The notes beneath the pieces were generated by a model, which saw only the letters and a list, made by a program, of their open reading frames with translations, did no database searches and had not been told where the DNA came from. Position numbers and translations under genes: made by a program. Positions 15,528 to 24,369 of a DNA stretch of 64,000 bases are shown in pieces (the stretch's first letter is position 1; every line of letters begins with the position of its first letter). The stretch is from NCBI GenBank assembly GCA_002338655.1, contig DDIU01000041.1, positions 43,455 through 107,454 of the forward strand. The letters run 5' to 3'. This stretch comes from Flammeovirgaceae bacterium UBA1842. Lineage in GTDB: Bacteria; Bacteroidota; Bacteroidia; Cytophagales; Cyclobacteriaceae.

Positions 15528-15881
15528 ATGAGTGAGATATTAAAAGAATTAGAAGCAAGTTTAGGTGAAAGAAGAAATGCTCTTCCTTCATTCAAAGCAG
15601 GTGATACAGTAAATGTACACGTGAAAATTAAAGAAGGAACTAAGGAGAGAATCCAGCAGTTTCAGGGAACAGTAATCCAGAGAAGACACCCAAACAGTTC
15701 TGGTGAAACATTCACTGTCAGAAAATTATCCAATGGTGTAGGTATTGAAAGAATATTTCCAATCCTTTCTCCAAACATCGATAAGATTGAAGTGGTAAGA
15801 CAAGGAAAAGTAAGAAGAGCTAGACTCTATTACTTGAAAGGGAAGCATGGTAAAGCCGCGAAGATCAGGGAGAAACTGTAA
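15528..15881 (+). CDS. rplS: 50S ribosomal protein L19
   Basis: The 117-residue protein fits L19: FKAGDTVNVHVKIKEGTKER, IQQFQGTVIQRR, ETFTVRKLSNGVGIERIFPI and the C-terminal VRRARLYYLKGKHGKAAKIR. L19 sits at the 30S-50S interface. It closes the classical rpsP-rimM-trmD-rplS series, here with a 135-bp gap and its own -7 element, and is followed by a strong terminator. Confidence 0.98.
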   Translation: MSEILKELEASLGERRNALPSFKAGDTVNVHVKIKEGTKERIQQFQGTVIQRRHPNSSGETFTVRKLSNGVGIERIFPILSPNIDKIEVVRQGKVRRARLYYLKGKHGKAAKIREKL

Positions 15882-15900
15882 CTTACGCTATCAAAATATA

Positions 15901-15932
15901 AAAAAAGGGACTCAATTTGAGTCCCTTTTTTT
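15901..15932 (+). terminator. Terminator after rplS (bidirectional)
   Basis: GGGACTCA (15907-15914) pairs with TGAGTCCC (15918-15925), flanked by an A run on the left and a T run on the right. It can terminate rplS and the convergent small gene at 15939-16184. Confidence 0.92.
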
Positions 15933-15938
15933 ATGGGC

Positions 15939-16184
15939 TTAATTAAAGACCAGCTTGACCTGATCGGAGTAGAACTTTAGTCTTGAGTTATTCCTATCCA
16001 TTATCTCAATTTTTTCTATTAGATCATGCTTATGGTTGAAAAATACCTCCACTAAATAATTATTTATTGAATAGAGATTGACTTTGTATTTATAATACCG
16101 AATGGCCACAATGAAAGTGCCATGCACATAAAGTGTTTTTACTTTTTGTTTTAAGCTCAAAGATTTGAATTGATTACCATCCAT
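15939..16184 (-). CDS. Small hypothetical protein
   Basis: An 81-residue frame runs from ATG 16184 (MDGNQFKSLSLKQKVKTLYV). It is basic and alternates hydrophobic and polar residues (FIVAIRYYKYKVNLYSINNY, LVEVFFNHKHDLIEKIEIMD), suggesting a small curled beta sheet over a helix. I do not recognise it. It is oriented toward the rplS terminator, which fits a real gene, and it diverges from the aminopeptidase gene. Confidence 0.5.
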   Translation of the reverse strand: MDGNQFKSLSLKQKVKTLYVHGTFIVAIRYYKYKVNLYSINNYLVEVFFNHKHDLIEKIEIMDRNNSRLKFYSDQVKLVFN

Positions 16185-16260
16185 CACAAGTTGCTTTATT
16201 AATAGACAATGCCTCTATATATTGGTATTCTAAATGTACAAAATTTATCTAATGAGTGCC

Positions 16261-17736
16261 ATGAAAAATTATTTACTCTTACTTACTTTGTTTTGTCTGG
16301 CTTTAATGGAAGTTAAAGCCCAAAATCCTCACAAAGATGATTTCTTAACTTCGGATTTCCATAAAAAAAGACGTGAAGCGTTAAGGGCCTTAATGCCACC
16401 CAATACCGTTGCCGTATTTTTTTCAAACCCAGTCCGTAATCGGGCCAATGATGTAGATTACGTCTATCATCAAGACCCAAACTTTTTTTATATGACAGGC
16501 CATAAGGAGCCGCACTCCATGGTGTTGATATTTAAAGACAACTTGAATTTCAATGGTAAAGAAACAAATGAAATATTGTTTGTACGACAGCACAATGCAT
16601 TGATGGAAATGTATGAAGGTGGGCGTTTGGGTAAAGACGGAGCTCCTGAGAAGTTAGGTATCAATATGGTTTTTGAAGGGACGGAATTTGGTGATTTTAA
16701 TCTTGATTTCAGCCAGTTTGACAAAGTGATGTTTTATAAATTCAAAGATGATGTGCGGGATCACCGCGAAAAAGGTGATCTCTATGAGATGATACAGGAG
16801 TTTAAAACAAAAGTGGGCTATGAGTCTAAAGATTTAGCCATTGAACCCCACAAAACAAATATTGATCTAAGGTCGCTAGATCAAATGATGGCCAAACTCC
16901 GTGGAATCAAGGAAAAGGAAGAGCTGGACTTATTGAGGAAAGCAGTTGATATTTCCACATTGGCACAAAACGAAGTGATGAAGGCGATCAAGCCGGGGAT
17001 GTCAGAAACTGAAATCCAGGGATTACATGAGTTTATTTTTAAAAAATACAGAGCTGAATATGAGGGCTATCCCAGTATTGTTGGGGCTGGTCACAATGGG
17101 TGTGTACTCCACTATATCGAAAACTATAAACCAGAAGTAGAGGATGGGGAATTGATTTTGATGGATTTGGGTGCCGAATATCATGGCTATACAGCTGATG
17201 TAACCCGAACTATACCCGTAAATGGTAAATTCAGTGAAAATCAGAAATTGATTTATGACTTGGTGTATAAAGCTCAGGAAGAAGCTAGAAAGATTTGTAA
17301 GGAAGGTACTTCGTTCTCTGAATTGACAAAAATTACCCAAAAGGTAATCAATGAGGGGTTGGTAGAATTAGGCATATACAAAAGTCTAAACCCTGAGGAT
17401 ATAACAAACCCTGACACTGGAAGAAACAGGTACTATCCTCATGGTTGCTGCCATCACATTGGATTGGACGTCCATGATAAAGGAGAATATGCCGAACTCA
17501 AGGAAAACATGGTAATCACTATCGAACCAGGAATCTACATTACAGAGGGTAGCCCAGCAGATAAAAAATGGTGGAATATTCCGGTGAGAATTGAGGATGA
17601 TTTTTTGGTGACCAAGGATGGTTGTGAAATATTATCTGATTTGGCACCTAGAAAAAGCGAGGACATTGAAAAACTAATGGAACAACCAAGTGCTTTCGAT
17701 AATTTGGTGTTGCCTGAATTAGAGTCGCACCATTAA
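16261..17736 (+). CDS. Secreted Xaa-Pro aminopeptidase (M24B)
   Basis: The protein releases N-terminal residues preceding proline. From the ATG at 16261 (in-frame ATGs also at 16234 and 16252) it has a signal peptide, MKNYLLLLTLFCLALMEVKA, so it is probably periplasmic, unlike cytosolic PepP. The N-terminal creatinase-like domain (about 20-200, RREALRALMPPNTVAVFFSN) precedes the pita-bread catalytic domain. Metal ligands are visible in LMDLGAEYHGYTADVTRTIP (two Asp), GCCHHIGLDVHD (His), ITIEPGIYI (Glu) and VRIEDDFLV (Glu). It is a single gene ended by a hairpin at 17738-17768. Confidence 0.93.
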   Translation: MKNYLLLLTLFCLALMEVKAQNPHKDDFLTSDFHKKRREALRALMPPNTVAVFFSNPVRNRANDVDYVYHQDPNFFYMTGHKEPHSMVLIFKDNLNFNGKETNEILFVRQHNALMEMYEGGRLGKDGAPEKLGINMVFEGTEFGDFNLDFSQFDKVMFYKFKDDVRDHREKGDLYEMIQEFKTKVGYESKDLAIEPHKTNIDLRSLDQMMAKLRGIKEKEELDLLRKAVDISTLAQNEVMKAIKPGMSETEIQGLHEFIFKKYRAEYEGYPSIVGAGHNGCVLHYIENYKPEVEDGELILMDLGAEYHGYTADVTRTIPVNGKFSENQKLIYDLVYKAQEEARKICKEGTSFSELTKITQKVINEGLVELGIYKSLNPEDITNPDTGRNRYYPHGCCHHIGLDVHDKGEYAELKENMVITIEPGIYITEGSPADKKWWNIPVRIEDDFLVTKDGCEILSDLAPRKSEDIEKLMEQPSAFDNLVLPELESHH

Positions 17737-17737
17737 C

Positions 17738-17768
17738 AAAAAACCCTCAGACAATGTCTGAGGGTTTT
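17738..17768 (+). terminator. Terminator after the Xaa-Pro aminopeptidase gene
   Basis: AACCCTCAGACA and TGTCTGAGGGTT form a near-continuous 12-bp palindrome preceded by an A run and followed by TT. It lies only a few bases from the 3' end of the tRNA-His gene on the other strand. Confidence 0.85.
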
Positions 17769-17773
17769 ATATG

Positions 17774-17848
17774 GGTGGGAGACGGGACTCGAACCCGCGA
17801 CCCTCGGTACCACAAACCGATGCTCTAACCAACTGAGCTACAACCACC
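17774..17848 (-). tRNA. tRNA-His (GTG anticodon)
   Basis: The minus strand folds as a tRNA with D arm GCTCAGTTGGTTAGAGC, anticodon stem TCGGT/ACCGA around loop TTGTGGT (anticodon GTG), and T arm GCGGG-TTCGAGT-CCCGT. The extra 5' G at 17848 opposite C73 at 17774 is the G-1:C73 identity pair specific to tRNA-His. CCA is not encoded. The 5' acceptor strand is GTGGTTG but the 3' strand is CTCCCAC, so positions 5-68 (T/C) and 6-67 (T/T) do not pair; the expected 3' strand would be CAACCAC. The rest of the molecule is intact. This could be a real variant, a decaying copy or a sequence error. Confidence 0.93.
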
Positions 17849-17927
17849 ATGTCCCCTTAAGGGAGTGCAAATGTAGATACTACGATTGATATAACAAATA
17901 GTTAATATTAGATATTTTATTATATGA

Positions 17928-19265
17928 TTATCGATCGAAGGAGAGGCGCATGCCCATGGTGGATTCCTCAAATTTTCCGTTAGAATAGGCCAAGTGACCT
18001 GAGACCCAAGTATGAGTGATAGAAGACTTGAATGTTGTCCCTTCAAAGGGGGACCAGCCGCATTTAGATAAAATATTATCAGTACTAACCTTCCAAGGTT
18101 TATTTAGATCAGCAAGTACCAAATCTGCATAAAATCCTTCTTTCACAAATCCACGCTTTTCAACGTCAAATAATATAGCTGGATTATGACAGGCCTTCTG
18201 CACTATTTGTTCTAGGCTTATTTTTCCCTGATGGTACATCTCCAACAAGGTGACCAAACTGTGTTGTACCAACGGTCCACCTGATGGGGCCTTGAAATAA
18301 CTTCCCTGTTTTTCTTCTTTAGTATGGGGAGCGTGATCCGTAGCTATTACATCTATAGTGCCATCCAATACAGCTTTTAGAATTGCTTCCTGATCAGATT
18401 TTGCTTTAACTGCAGGATTCCATTTTATAAAACTGCCTTTTTTGGCATAGTCGGTATCATTGAACCATAGATGATGAATACAAGCCTCAGCGGTTATTCG
18501 TTTTTGGTTTAAAGGCGTTTTATTTTCAAACAGGCCAAGTTCCTTTGCAGTAGATATGTGGAGCACATGGAGCTTTGAATTATATTTTTTGGCCAAGCCA
18601 ACTGCCATCGATGATGATATATAGCAAGCTTCTTCACTTCGGATTATTGGATGATATTCGATAGGTACGTCCTCACCAAATTGATCTTTGTATTTCGCTA
18701 TATTTTTTCTAATGGTTGCTTCATCTTCACAATGCGTGGCGATAAGCATTGGCACTTTTGAAAATATGCCTTCCAATGTCTTTTGGTTGTCCACCAACAT
18801 ATTACCTGTTGATGAGCCCATAAATACTTTTACACCACACACTTTACGCGCATCGGTTTTTAAAACTTCTTCTAGATTGTCATTAGAAGCACCCATAAAA
18901 AAGGAATAATTGGCGAGTGAATCCCTCTGGCCTATGTTATATTTATCTTCCAATAACTCCTGTGTTAATGTATTGGGTACCGTGTTGGGCATCTCCATAA
19001 AACTGGTTACCCCTCCTGCCACTGCAGCGCGTGATTCTGTAAAAATTTGTGCTTTATGGGTTAATCCGGGTTCCCTGAAATGCACCTGATCATCAATTAA
19101 CCCCGGAAGTAAATAGTTTCCTTTGGCGTCAATAATCTTATAGGCAGTATCGGCTGATATATGTAAATTGATTTTTTCTATGTGCTGGTTTTTTATCAAA
19201 ACATCGGCCTCGGTTATTTTACCTTCATTGACAATCTTGGCATTGGTTATTAATATCGATGACAT
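17928..19265 (-). CDS. pyrC: Dihydroorotase-family amidohydrolase
   Basis: The 445-residue protein belongs to the type I-like dihydroorotase group that cyclises N-carbamoyl-aspartate in pyrimidine synthesis. It has the amidohydrolase frame YLLPGLIDDQVHFREPG, GGVTSFMEMPNT, ATHCEDE (His), LHVLHIST (His) and DVIATDHAPH (Asp). The first metal-ligand motif is Gln60-Val-His62 instead of HxH, so one histidine is missing. I recall this substitution in other Bacteroidota dihydroorotases, so it is probably a lineage trait. Catalytic competence cannot be decided here. The C-terminal 60 residues are the usual small beta domain (DLVLADLNKPWKVS). Single gene, divergent from the helicase gene. Confidence 0.88.
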   Translation of the reverse strand: MSSILITNAKIVNEGKITEADVLIKNQHIEKINLHISADTAYKIIDAKGNYLLPGLIDDQVHFREPGLTHKAQIFTESRAAVAGGVTSFMEMPNTVPNTLTQELLEDKYNIGQRDSLANYSFFMGASNDNLEEVLKTDARKVCGVKVFMGSSTGNMLVDNQKTLEGIFSKVPMLIATHCEDEATIRKNIAKYKDQFGEDVPIEYHPIIRSEEACYISSSMAVGLAKKYNSKLHVLHISTAKELGLFENKTPLNQKRITAEACIHHLWFNDTDYAKKGSFIKWNPAVKAKSDQEAILKAVLDGTIDVIATDHAPHTKEEKQGSYFKAPSGGPLVQHSLVTLLEMYHQGKISLEQIVQKACHNPAILFDVEKRGFVKEGFYADLVLADLNKPWKVSTDNILSKCGWSPFEGTTFKSSITHTWVSGHLAYSNGKFEESTMGMRLSFDR

Positions 19266-19344
19266 AACGGATAATTTTGCTTTTATCTTTAATTCAACGC
19301 AATTTACAGGCTTCGCAGACAGACTGCAACCCGAATTTTAAAAT

Positions 19345-20703
19345 ATGGCAAAAGACATTCAAAGTTTTGAAGACTTTAAGCTTAATCGACAGCTTATAAA
19401 TGCCATCGAAGACCTTGGTTTTACAGAGCCTACACCCATACAGGTAAAAGCGATACCATTGGTAAGTGCAGGCCATGATGTAATAGGTATTGCCCAAACA
19501 GGAACAGGCAAAACAGCAGCATTTCTGCTGCCGTTGCTAATGAAGATAAAGTATGCTCAAGGCGATCATCCACGGGCACTTATATTAGCCCCTACCAGAG
19601 AATTGATTTTACAGATTGAAGAGAACATTATAAGCCTATCAAAATATACTGATCTCCGGTTCGTCTCATTATATGGTGGGGTTGGCCCAAAAACCCAGAT
19701 TGAAATAGTGGAGGCAGGTGTTGATATTATTTTGGCAACGCCAGGCCGATTTTTGGATATCTACCTCAAAGGAAAGATCAATACCAGAATGATCAAGACT
19801 TTAATTCTTGATGAGGCCGATAAAATGATGGATATGGGTTTTATGCCCCAGATCAAGAGGATATTGGAAGTGATTCCTGTAAAAAGACAAAACATGCTAT
19901 TTAGTGCGACCATGTCGCCATTTGTGAAACGGCTATCTGAGGATTTTCTGGAATTCCCTGAAATTGTGGAAGTTACGCCCGAGGCACTTACCATTGACAC
20001 CGTTGAGCAGGTACTTTATGAAGTGCCTAATATGAAAACAAAGATTAATTTTCTTGAGAAGCTGCTACAAGACAAAGGTTTTGAGCGGGTCATAGTATTT
20101 GCCAAAACGAAAAGCACAGCGGATAATATATTCAAATATATTGAACGAAAGAGATTAGGGCCTACAAGGGTGATTCACTCCAATAAAGGGCAAAACAGTA
20201 GGATCAATGCCATGAATGAATTCAAGGAAGGCAACTTACGTGTATTGGTCTCAACTGATATTTCTGCTAGGGGAATTGATGTATCGATGGTGTCTCATGT
20301 GATTAATTTTGATGTGCCTATCATATATGAAGACTATGTACATCGGATAGGACGAACGGGCAGGGCTAAGAATGTAGGTACGGCCATTACTTTTGCCAAT
20401 AAGGCGGAATTGCTTCACATAACGAAGATCGAAGAATTGATCAAGCAAAAGATTCCAGTCGTAGAATTACCAGCGGATGTATTGGTGGAAGAGACAGGTG
20501 CAGAAGAAAACCGTACAATGGAATTGGATATTGATACCTTTAAAAGAAAGGAAGACCCTGATTTTAAAGGGGCATTTCATGAGAAAAAGGCACGTGTATT
20601 TAAAACTGATAAAGCATATAATGCTAAATCGGGATCAAACCGATTTAAAAAACCAAGAAAACAAAGCAAACCAAACAGAAACGCAAAACGAAAAAAGAAG
20701 TAA
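19345..20703 (+). CDS. DEAD-box RNA helicase
   Basis: The ATP-dependent RNA helicase of 452 residues has all core motifs in order: Q motif (LGFTEPTPIQVKAIP), motif I AQTGTGKT, motif Ia PTRELILQ, TPGR, motif II DEAD, motif III SAT, then VFAKTKSTADNIF, STDISARGIDV and HRIGRTGRA. A basic tail after residue ~400 (GSNRFKKPRKQSKPNRNAKR) is a likely RNA-binding extension. The size and tail fit the RhlE/CsdA-like group used in ribosome assembly and cold growth. The M28 peptidase gene starts 4 bp after its stop codon, suggesting one transcript. Confidence 0.95.
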   Translation: MAKDIQSFEDFKLNRQLINAIEDLGFTEPTPIQVKAIPLVSAGHDVIGIAQTGTGKTAAFLLPLLMKIKYAQGDHPRALILAPTRELILQIEENIISLSKYTDLRFVSLYGGVGPKTQIEIVEAGVDIILATPGRFLDIYLKGKINTRMIKTLILDEADKMMDMGFMPQIKRILEVIPVKRQNMLFSATMSPFVKRLSEDFLEFPEIVEVTPEALTIDTVEQVLYEVPNMKTKINFLEKLLQDKGFERVIVFAKTKSTADNIFKYIERKRLGPTRVIHSNKGQNSRINAMNEFKEGNLRVLVSTDISARGIDVSMVSHVINFDVPIIYEDYVHRIGRTGRAKNVGTAITFANKAELLHITKIEELIKQKIPVVELPADVLVEETGAEENRTMELDIDTFKRKEDPDFKGAFHEKKARVFKTDKAYNAKSGSNRFKKPRKQSKPNRNAKRKKK

Positions 20704-20707
20704 AAAA

Positions 20708-22081
20708 ATGAGAGTATTAGCATTAATCGTATTAAGTAGTTTTTGTCTACAGGCTCATGGACAGTCAGAAGACGAAAAAATGATTAAAACCATTTTTGAT
20801 GAAGCACTTTTAAATGGGCAAGCCTATGAGAATCTCGATTATCTCACGGGTCAAATTGGTCACCGTCTGAGCGGATCGCCTCAAGCTGCAGCTGCTGTAG
20901 AATGGAGTTACCAATTGATGGGTTCCTACGGTTTTGATACCGTCTATCTACAAGAAGTGATGGTGCCTCATTGGGTACGAGGAGCGAGAGAGCAAGCCAA
21001 TATTGTTAACTCCAAGAAGTTTGGAACAAAGTCATTGAATATTAGGGCATTGGGTAATTCTGTTGGAACAGGTTCAGCTGGGGTATTGGGAAATATTATA
21101 GAAGTTCAAGGTTTAAAAGAGCTTGAGAAAATAGGAAAGAAGGGTATTGAAGGGAAGATCTTATTTTTTAACAGGCCAATGGATCAAACAAAAGTATCTA
21201 CATTTTCAGCCTATGGTGGAGCAGTAGACCAAAGAGTTTTCGGACCGTCAGAGGCGGCTAAATATGGAGCAATTGGTGTTGTAGTACGATCTGTAGGAAC
21301 GGTCATGGATGATTTTCCACATACTGGCACTTTACGTTACGCTGATGATCAGCCAAAAATACCGGCAGTGGCTATCAGCACAAATGATGCTGAGGTACTT
21401 AGTAAGGCATTGAAGGATGATAATAACATTAAGTTTTATTTTGAGACGCACTGTCAGATGCTCCCAGATGTATTGTCTTATAATGTTATTGGTGAAATTA
21501 AAGGTACTGAAATACCAGAGGAATATGTTGTGGTAGGTGGTCATCTTGACTCTTGGGATTTGGGACAAGGTGCCCATGATGACGGATCAGGCTGCGTTCA
21601 GTCGATAGAGGTCTTGCGATTGTTCAAACAAATTGGTTATAAACCCAAACGGACGATTCGTGCTGTAATGTTTATGAACGAAGAGAATGGATTACGGGGA
21701 GGGAGAAAATATGCAGAGAAGGCCAAAGAAAACGGTGAAAAGCATATAGCTGCATTGGAATCAGATAGCGGAGGCTTTTCCCCTCGTGGATTTGGCATGA
21801 CAGGTGATCAATCAGAGATTGACAAACTTGTTTCGTGGAGACCATTATTTGAGCCTTACGGAATTTATGATATTGGTAAGCCTGGTGGTGGAGCCGATAT
21901 TGGCCCGTTGAGGGATCAGGGCACGTTGGTTATTGGAATGGAGCCAGATTCACAACGGTATTTTGCCTATCATCATACCGACAATGACACTTTTGATAAA
22001 GTAAATAAAAGAGAATTGGAGCTAGGTGCTGCAGGAATGGCATCACTTATCTACATGATAGATAAATACGGGGTTAAGTGA
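20708..22081 (+). CDS. Secreted M28-family zinc peptidase (carboxypeptidase Q-like)
   Basis: The ATG at 20708 gives a signal peptide, MRVLALIVLSSFCLQAHGQ, and a 457-residue protein; a longer frame overlapping the helicase is rejected. A PA-type insert lies at about 140-250. The M28 zinc ligands are visible in GGHLDSWDLGQGAHDDGSG (His and bridging Asp), MNEENGLRGG (catalytic and metal Glu), ALESDSGGF (Asp) and YHHTDNDTFD (His). Such proteins are dipeptidases or carboxypeptidases acting outside the cytoplasm. It sits between the helicase (4-bp gap) and the nitronate monooxygenase-like gene (GTGA overlap). Confidence 0.92.
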   Translation: MRVLALIVLSSFCLQAHGQSEDEKMIKTIFDEALLNGQAYENLDYLTGQIGHRLSGSPQAAAAVEWSYQLMGSYGFDTVYLQEVMVPHWVRGAREQANIVNSKKFGTKSLNIRALGNSVGTGSAGVLGNIIEVQGLKELEKIGKKGIEGKILFFNRPMDQTKVSTFSAYGGAVDQRVFGPSEAAKYGAIGVVVRSVGTVMDDFPHTGTLRYADDQPKIPAVAISTNDAEVLSKALKDDNNIKFYFETHCQMLPDVLSYNVIGEIKGTEIPEEYVVVGGHLDSWDLGQGAHDDGSGCVQSIEVLRLFKQIGYKPKRTIRAVMFMNEENGLRGGRKYAEKAKENGEKHIAALESDSGGFSPRGFGMTGDQSEIDKLVSWRPLFEPYGIYDIGKPGGGADIGPLRDQGTLVIGMEPDSQRYFAYHHTDNDTFDKVNKRELELGAAGMASLIYMIDKYGVK

Positions 22082-23043
22082 GAGAAAAAATAGAAACAGA
22101 GCTAACCAAAATGCTCGGCATCAATTATCCCATCATCATGGCCCCCATGTTTTTGGTATCCAATGTTGATATGACAGTAGCAGCTATCAAAGCAGGTATT
22201 ACGGGAGCAATACCTGCATTGAATTACCGAACAGATCAGGAATTGAGAGCGGCATTAGCAGAAATTAGAGCCAATGCAAATGGCCCATTTGGCATCAATC
22301 TTATTGTCAACAAATCGAACATTAGAATGGCGGAGCAGCTTAAAACCTGCGTGGAGATGGAGGTTGACTACATTATTACGTCATTGGGAAGTCCGCAAAA
22401 AGTAATAGAAGCCTGTAAACCAAAGGGCATAAAAGTGTTTTGCGATGTTGTTGATGTAAAATATGCGCTCAAAGTACAGGAATTAGGGGCTGATGCCGTT
22501 ATTGCGGTTAACTCAGAGGCAGGTGGCCATGCAGGGCCTATGTCTTACAAAGAGCTTATTCCTTTGTTAAAGGAAAAATGCAGCATCCCCATTATCTCTG
22601 CAGGTGGAGTAGGGCGCGGCAAGCAGATGAAGGAGATGTTGGCACTAGGTGCCGCAGGGATTTCCATGGGCAGTCCTTTTATTGCTACCGATGAGGCCGG
22701 TGTTTCTCAAGAGTATAAACAAGCCATTGTGGATTATGGGGCGAAGGATATTGTAATGACAACAAAATTGTCAGGTACTCCCTGTACAGTTATTAACACG
22801 CCTTATGTGCAGGAAATAGGTACTGAACAGACCTGGTTGGAGTCTTTGTTAAGTAGGAACAAGACCCTTAAAAAATATGTGAAGATGCTTACTTTTTATA
22901 AGGGCATGAAATCTTTGGAAAAGGCAGCATTCGGTGCTACCTATAAAACCCTGTGGTGTGCTGGCCCATCAATAGAGTATGTAAAATCTATACAGCCTGT
23001 TGAAAAAATCGTGAAAGAGTTTATCGAGGATTTTGATCGATAA
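22078..23043 (+). CDS. Nitronate monooxygenase family FMN protein
   Basis: The 321-residue TIM-barrel flavoprotein begins MREKIETELTKMLGINYPII from a GTG start that overlaps the preceding stop codon by 4 bp. FMN-binding features are MAPMFLVSNVDM at the start of the barrel, AVNSEAGGHAG (with the catalytic-type His), IPIISAGGVGRGKQM and GAAGISMGSPFIATDEA. The family includes nitronate monooxygenases (detoxifying alkyl nitronates) and enoyl-ACP reductase FabK-like enzymes, so the exact substrate is uncertain. Coupling to the peptidase gene is probably positional only. Confidence 0.88.
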   Translation: MREKIETELTKMLGINYPIIMAPMFLVSNVDMTVAAIKAGITGAIPALNYRTDQELRAALAEIRANANGPFGINLIVNKSNIRMAEQLKTCVEMEVDYIITSLGSPQKVIEACKPKGIKVFCDVVDVKYALKVQELGADAVIAVNSEAGGHAGPMSYKELIPLLKEKCSIPIISAGGVGRGKQMKEMLALGAAGISMGSPFIATDEAGVSQEYKQAIVDYGAKDIVMTTKLSGTPCTVINTPYVQEIGTEQTWLESLLSRNKTLKKYVKMLTFYKGMKSLEKAAFGATYKTLWCAGPSIEYVKSIQPVEKIVKEFIEDFDR

Positions 23044-23091
23044 TTTCGGGGCATTCTTTTGTCAATCATCCGCAATTGATTTTATTGTAAA

Positions 23092-24369
23092 ATGAAATTT
23101 GGGAAAAGAATAGCCTCCATCCTGTTATGGGCTGTTATCTCTGCTGCTTTTATTGGACCCGGTACATTAGCCACGGCATCAGCCGCTGGATCACAGTTTG
23201 GGCTAAGCCTGATTTGGGCATTGGTTTTTTCTACAATAGCCTGTCTTGTATTGCAAGAAATGTCAGCCAGAATAGCCATAGTTACAGGCCAAAGCCTGGG
23301 TTCGGCCATGTTGGAATCATCGAAGGGTAGATTTGGGGTTTGGTTTGTTGGTTTTAGTGTGGTTTTGGGCTGCGCTGCTTATCAAGCTGGCAATATCCTC
23401 GGTGCCGTTAGCGGGCTGGCGCTGATTTTTGATGGCAACCTCAAGGTGATGATAATACTTATAGGTGCTTTCTGCATGGTATTATTATGGTATGGCAATA
23501 TAAAATTTGTGACCATCACCCTCGGTCTAGTAGTGGCAATAATGGGTTTTGTCTTTCTAATACTGGCCTTTCAAATATCAGTGGACTCAACTCAATTATT
23601 GCACGGAGCAATTATTCCTTCTATTCCAGATGGGGCAACCTGGATAGTATTAGGCCTTGTCGGAACCACCATTGTTCCTTACAATTTATTTCTCGGAGCA
23701 GGTGTGGCCTATGGACAGAAGCTACCGGACATGCGTTTTGGGTTAACCGTATCGGTGATGTTTGGGGGGCTCATTTCCATTGCCATTCTTCTTGTGGCTA
23801 CCAATGCAGGCAAGGTTGGTAATTTCAATGAAGTAGCACTCGTTTTACATGATCATTTTGGTCAGTGGGCTTATATTTTGATGGGCATTGGCTTATTGGC
23901 GGCAGGTATTACCTCTTCGATAACTTCCCCTTTGGCAGCCGGTATTATAGGATCGAGCCTAATCAAATCATCATCAGAAAAACGTGTTTTTAGAATGTTC
24001 TGGCTAGTGACATTGGTATTTGGGCTGTTCTTTGGGTTTTTAGACCTCAAACCAATACCCGTCATTATAGCGGCTCAAGCACTAAATGGACTGGTACTGC
24101 CTTTAATGGTAGTGGTATTAATTATAATGACCAATAACCGTAAGCTGTTAAGTAATAATATTAATGGCATTGTACTCAATGTCATTGCTTTTCTTGTGTT
24201 GGATATTGTGCTGTTAATCGGCCTTAACAATTGTAAAAAAGCACTTTTTACGGTGTTGGATATTCAGGATAAATCAGCAGTTATGACCGTATTAATTCTA
24301 CAATTGACGGCTATCCTGGTACTCATTTATACTTTTGTGAAAGTAAAGAAGGTGCGCTCTTCTAATTAA
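23092..24369 (+). CDS. Nramp-family transporter, non-canonical metal site
   Basis: The 425-residue integral membrane protein has about 11 hydrophobic segments in the Nramp (LeuT-fold) pattern. In canonical Nramps TM1 carries DPGN and TM6 carries MPH. Here the equivalents read FIGPGTLATAS (Asp and Asn replaced by Gly and Thr) and TTIVPYNLFLGAG (Met and His replaced by Val and Tyr). It therefore lacks the Asp/Asn/Met set that binds Mn2+ or Fe2+. It may carry a different ion or work without metal coordination; annotation as Mn/Fe transporter would be unsafe. It follows the nitronate monooxygenase-like gene by 48 bp and converges on a lipoprotein gene with an 8-bp tail overlap. Confidence 0.87.
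   Translation: MKFGKRIASILLWAVISAAFIGPGTLATASAAGSQFGLSLIWALVFSTIACLVLQEMSARIAIVTGQSLGSAMLESSKGRFGVWFVGFSVVLGCAAYQAGNILGAVSGLALIFDGNLKVMIILIGAFCMVLLWYGNIKFVTITLGLVVAIMGFVFLILAFQISVDSTQLLHGAIIPSIPDGATWIVLGLVGTTIVPYNLFLGAGVAYGQKLPDMRFGLTVSVMFGGLISIAILLVATNAGKVGNFNEVALVLHDHFGQWAYILMGIGLLAAGITSSITSPLAAGIIGSSLIKSSSEKRVFRMFWLVTLVFGLFFGFLDLKPIPVIIAAQALNGLVLPLMVVVLIIMTNNRKLLSNNINGIVLNVIAFLVLDIVLLIGLNNCKKALFTVLDIQDKSAVMTVLILQLTAILVLIYTFVKVKKVRSSN

Noticed and set aside
20477..20707. Upstream extension of the M28 peptidase overlapping the helicase
   Set aside because: The frame before 20708 overlaps the helicase coding region and the signal peptide begins exactly at the ATG at 20708.
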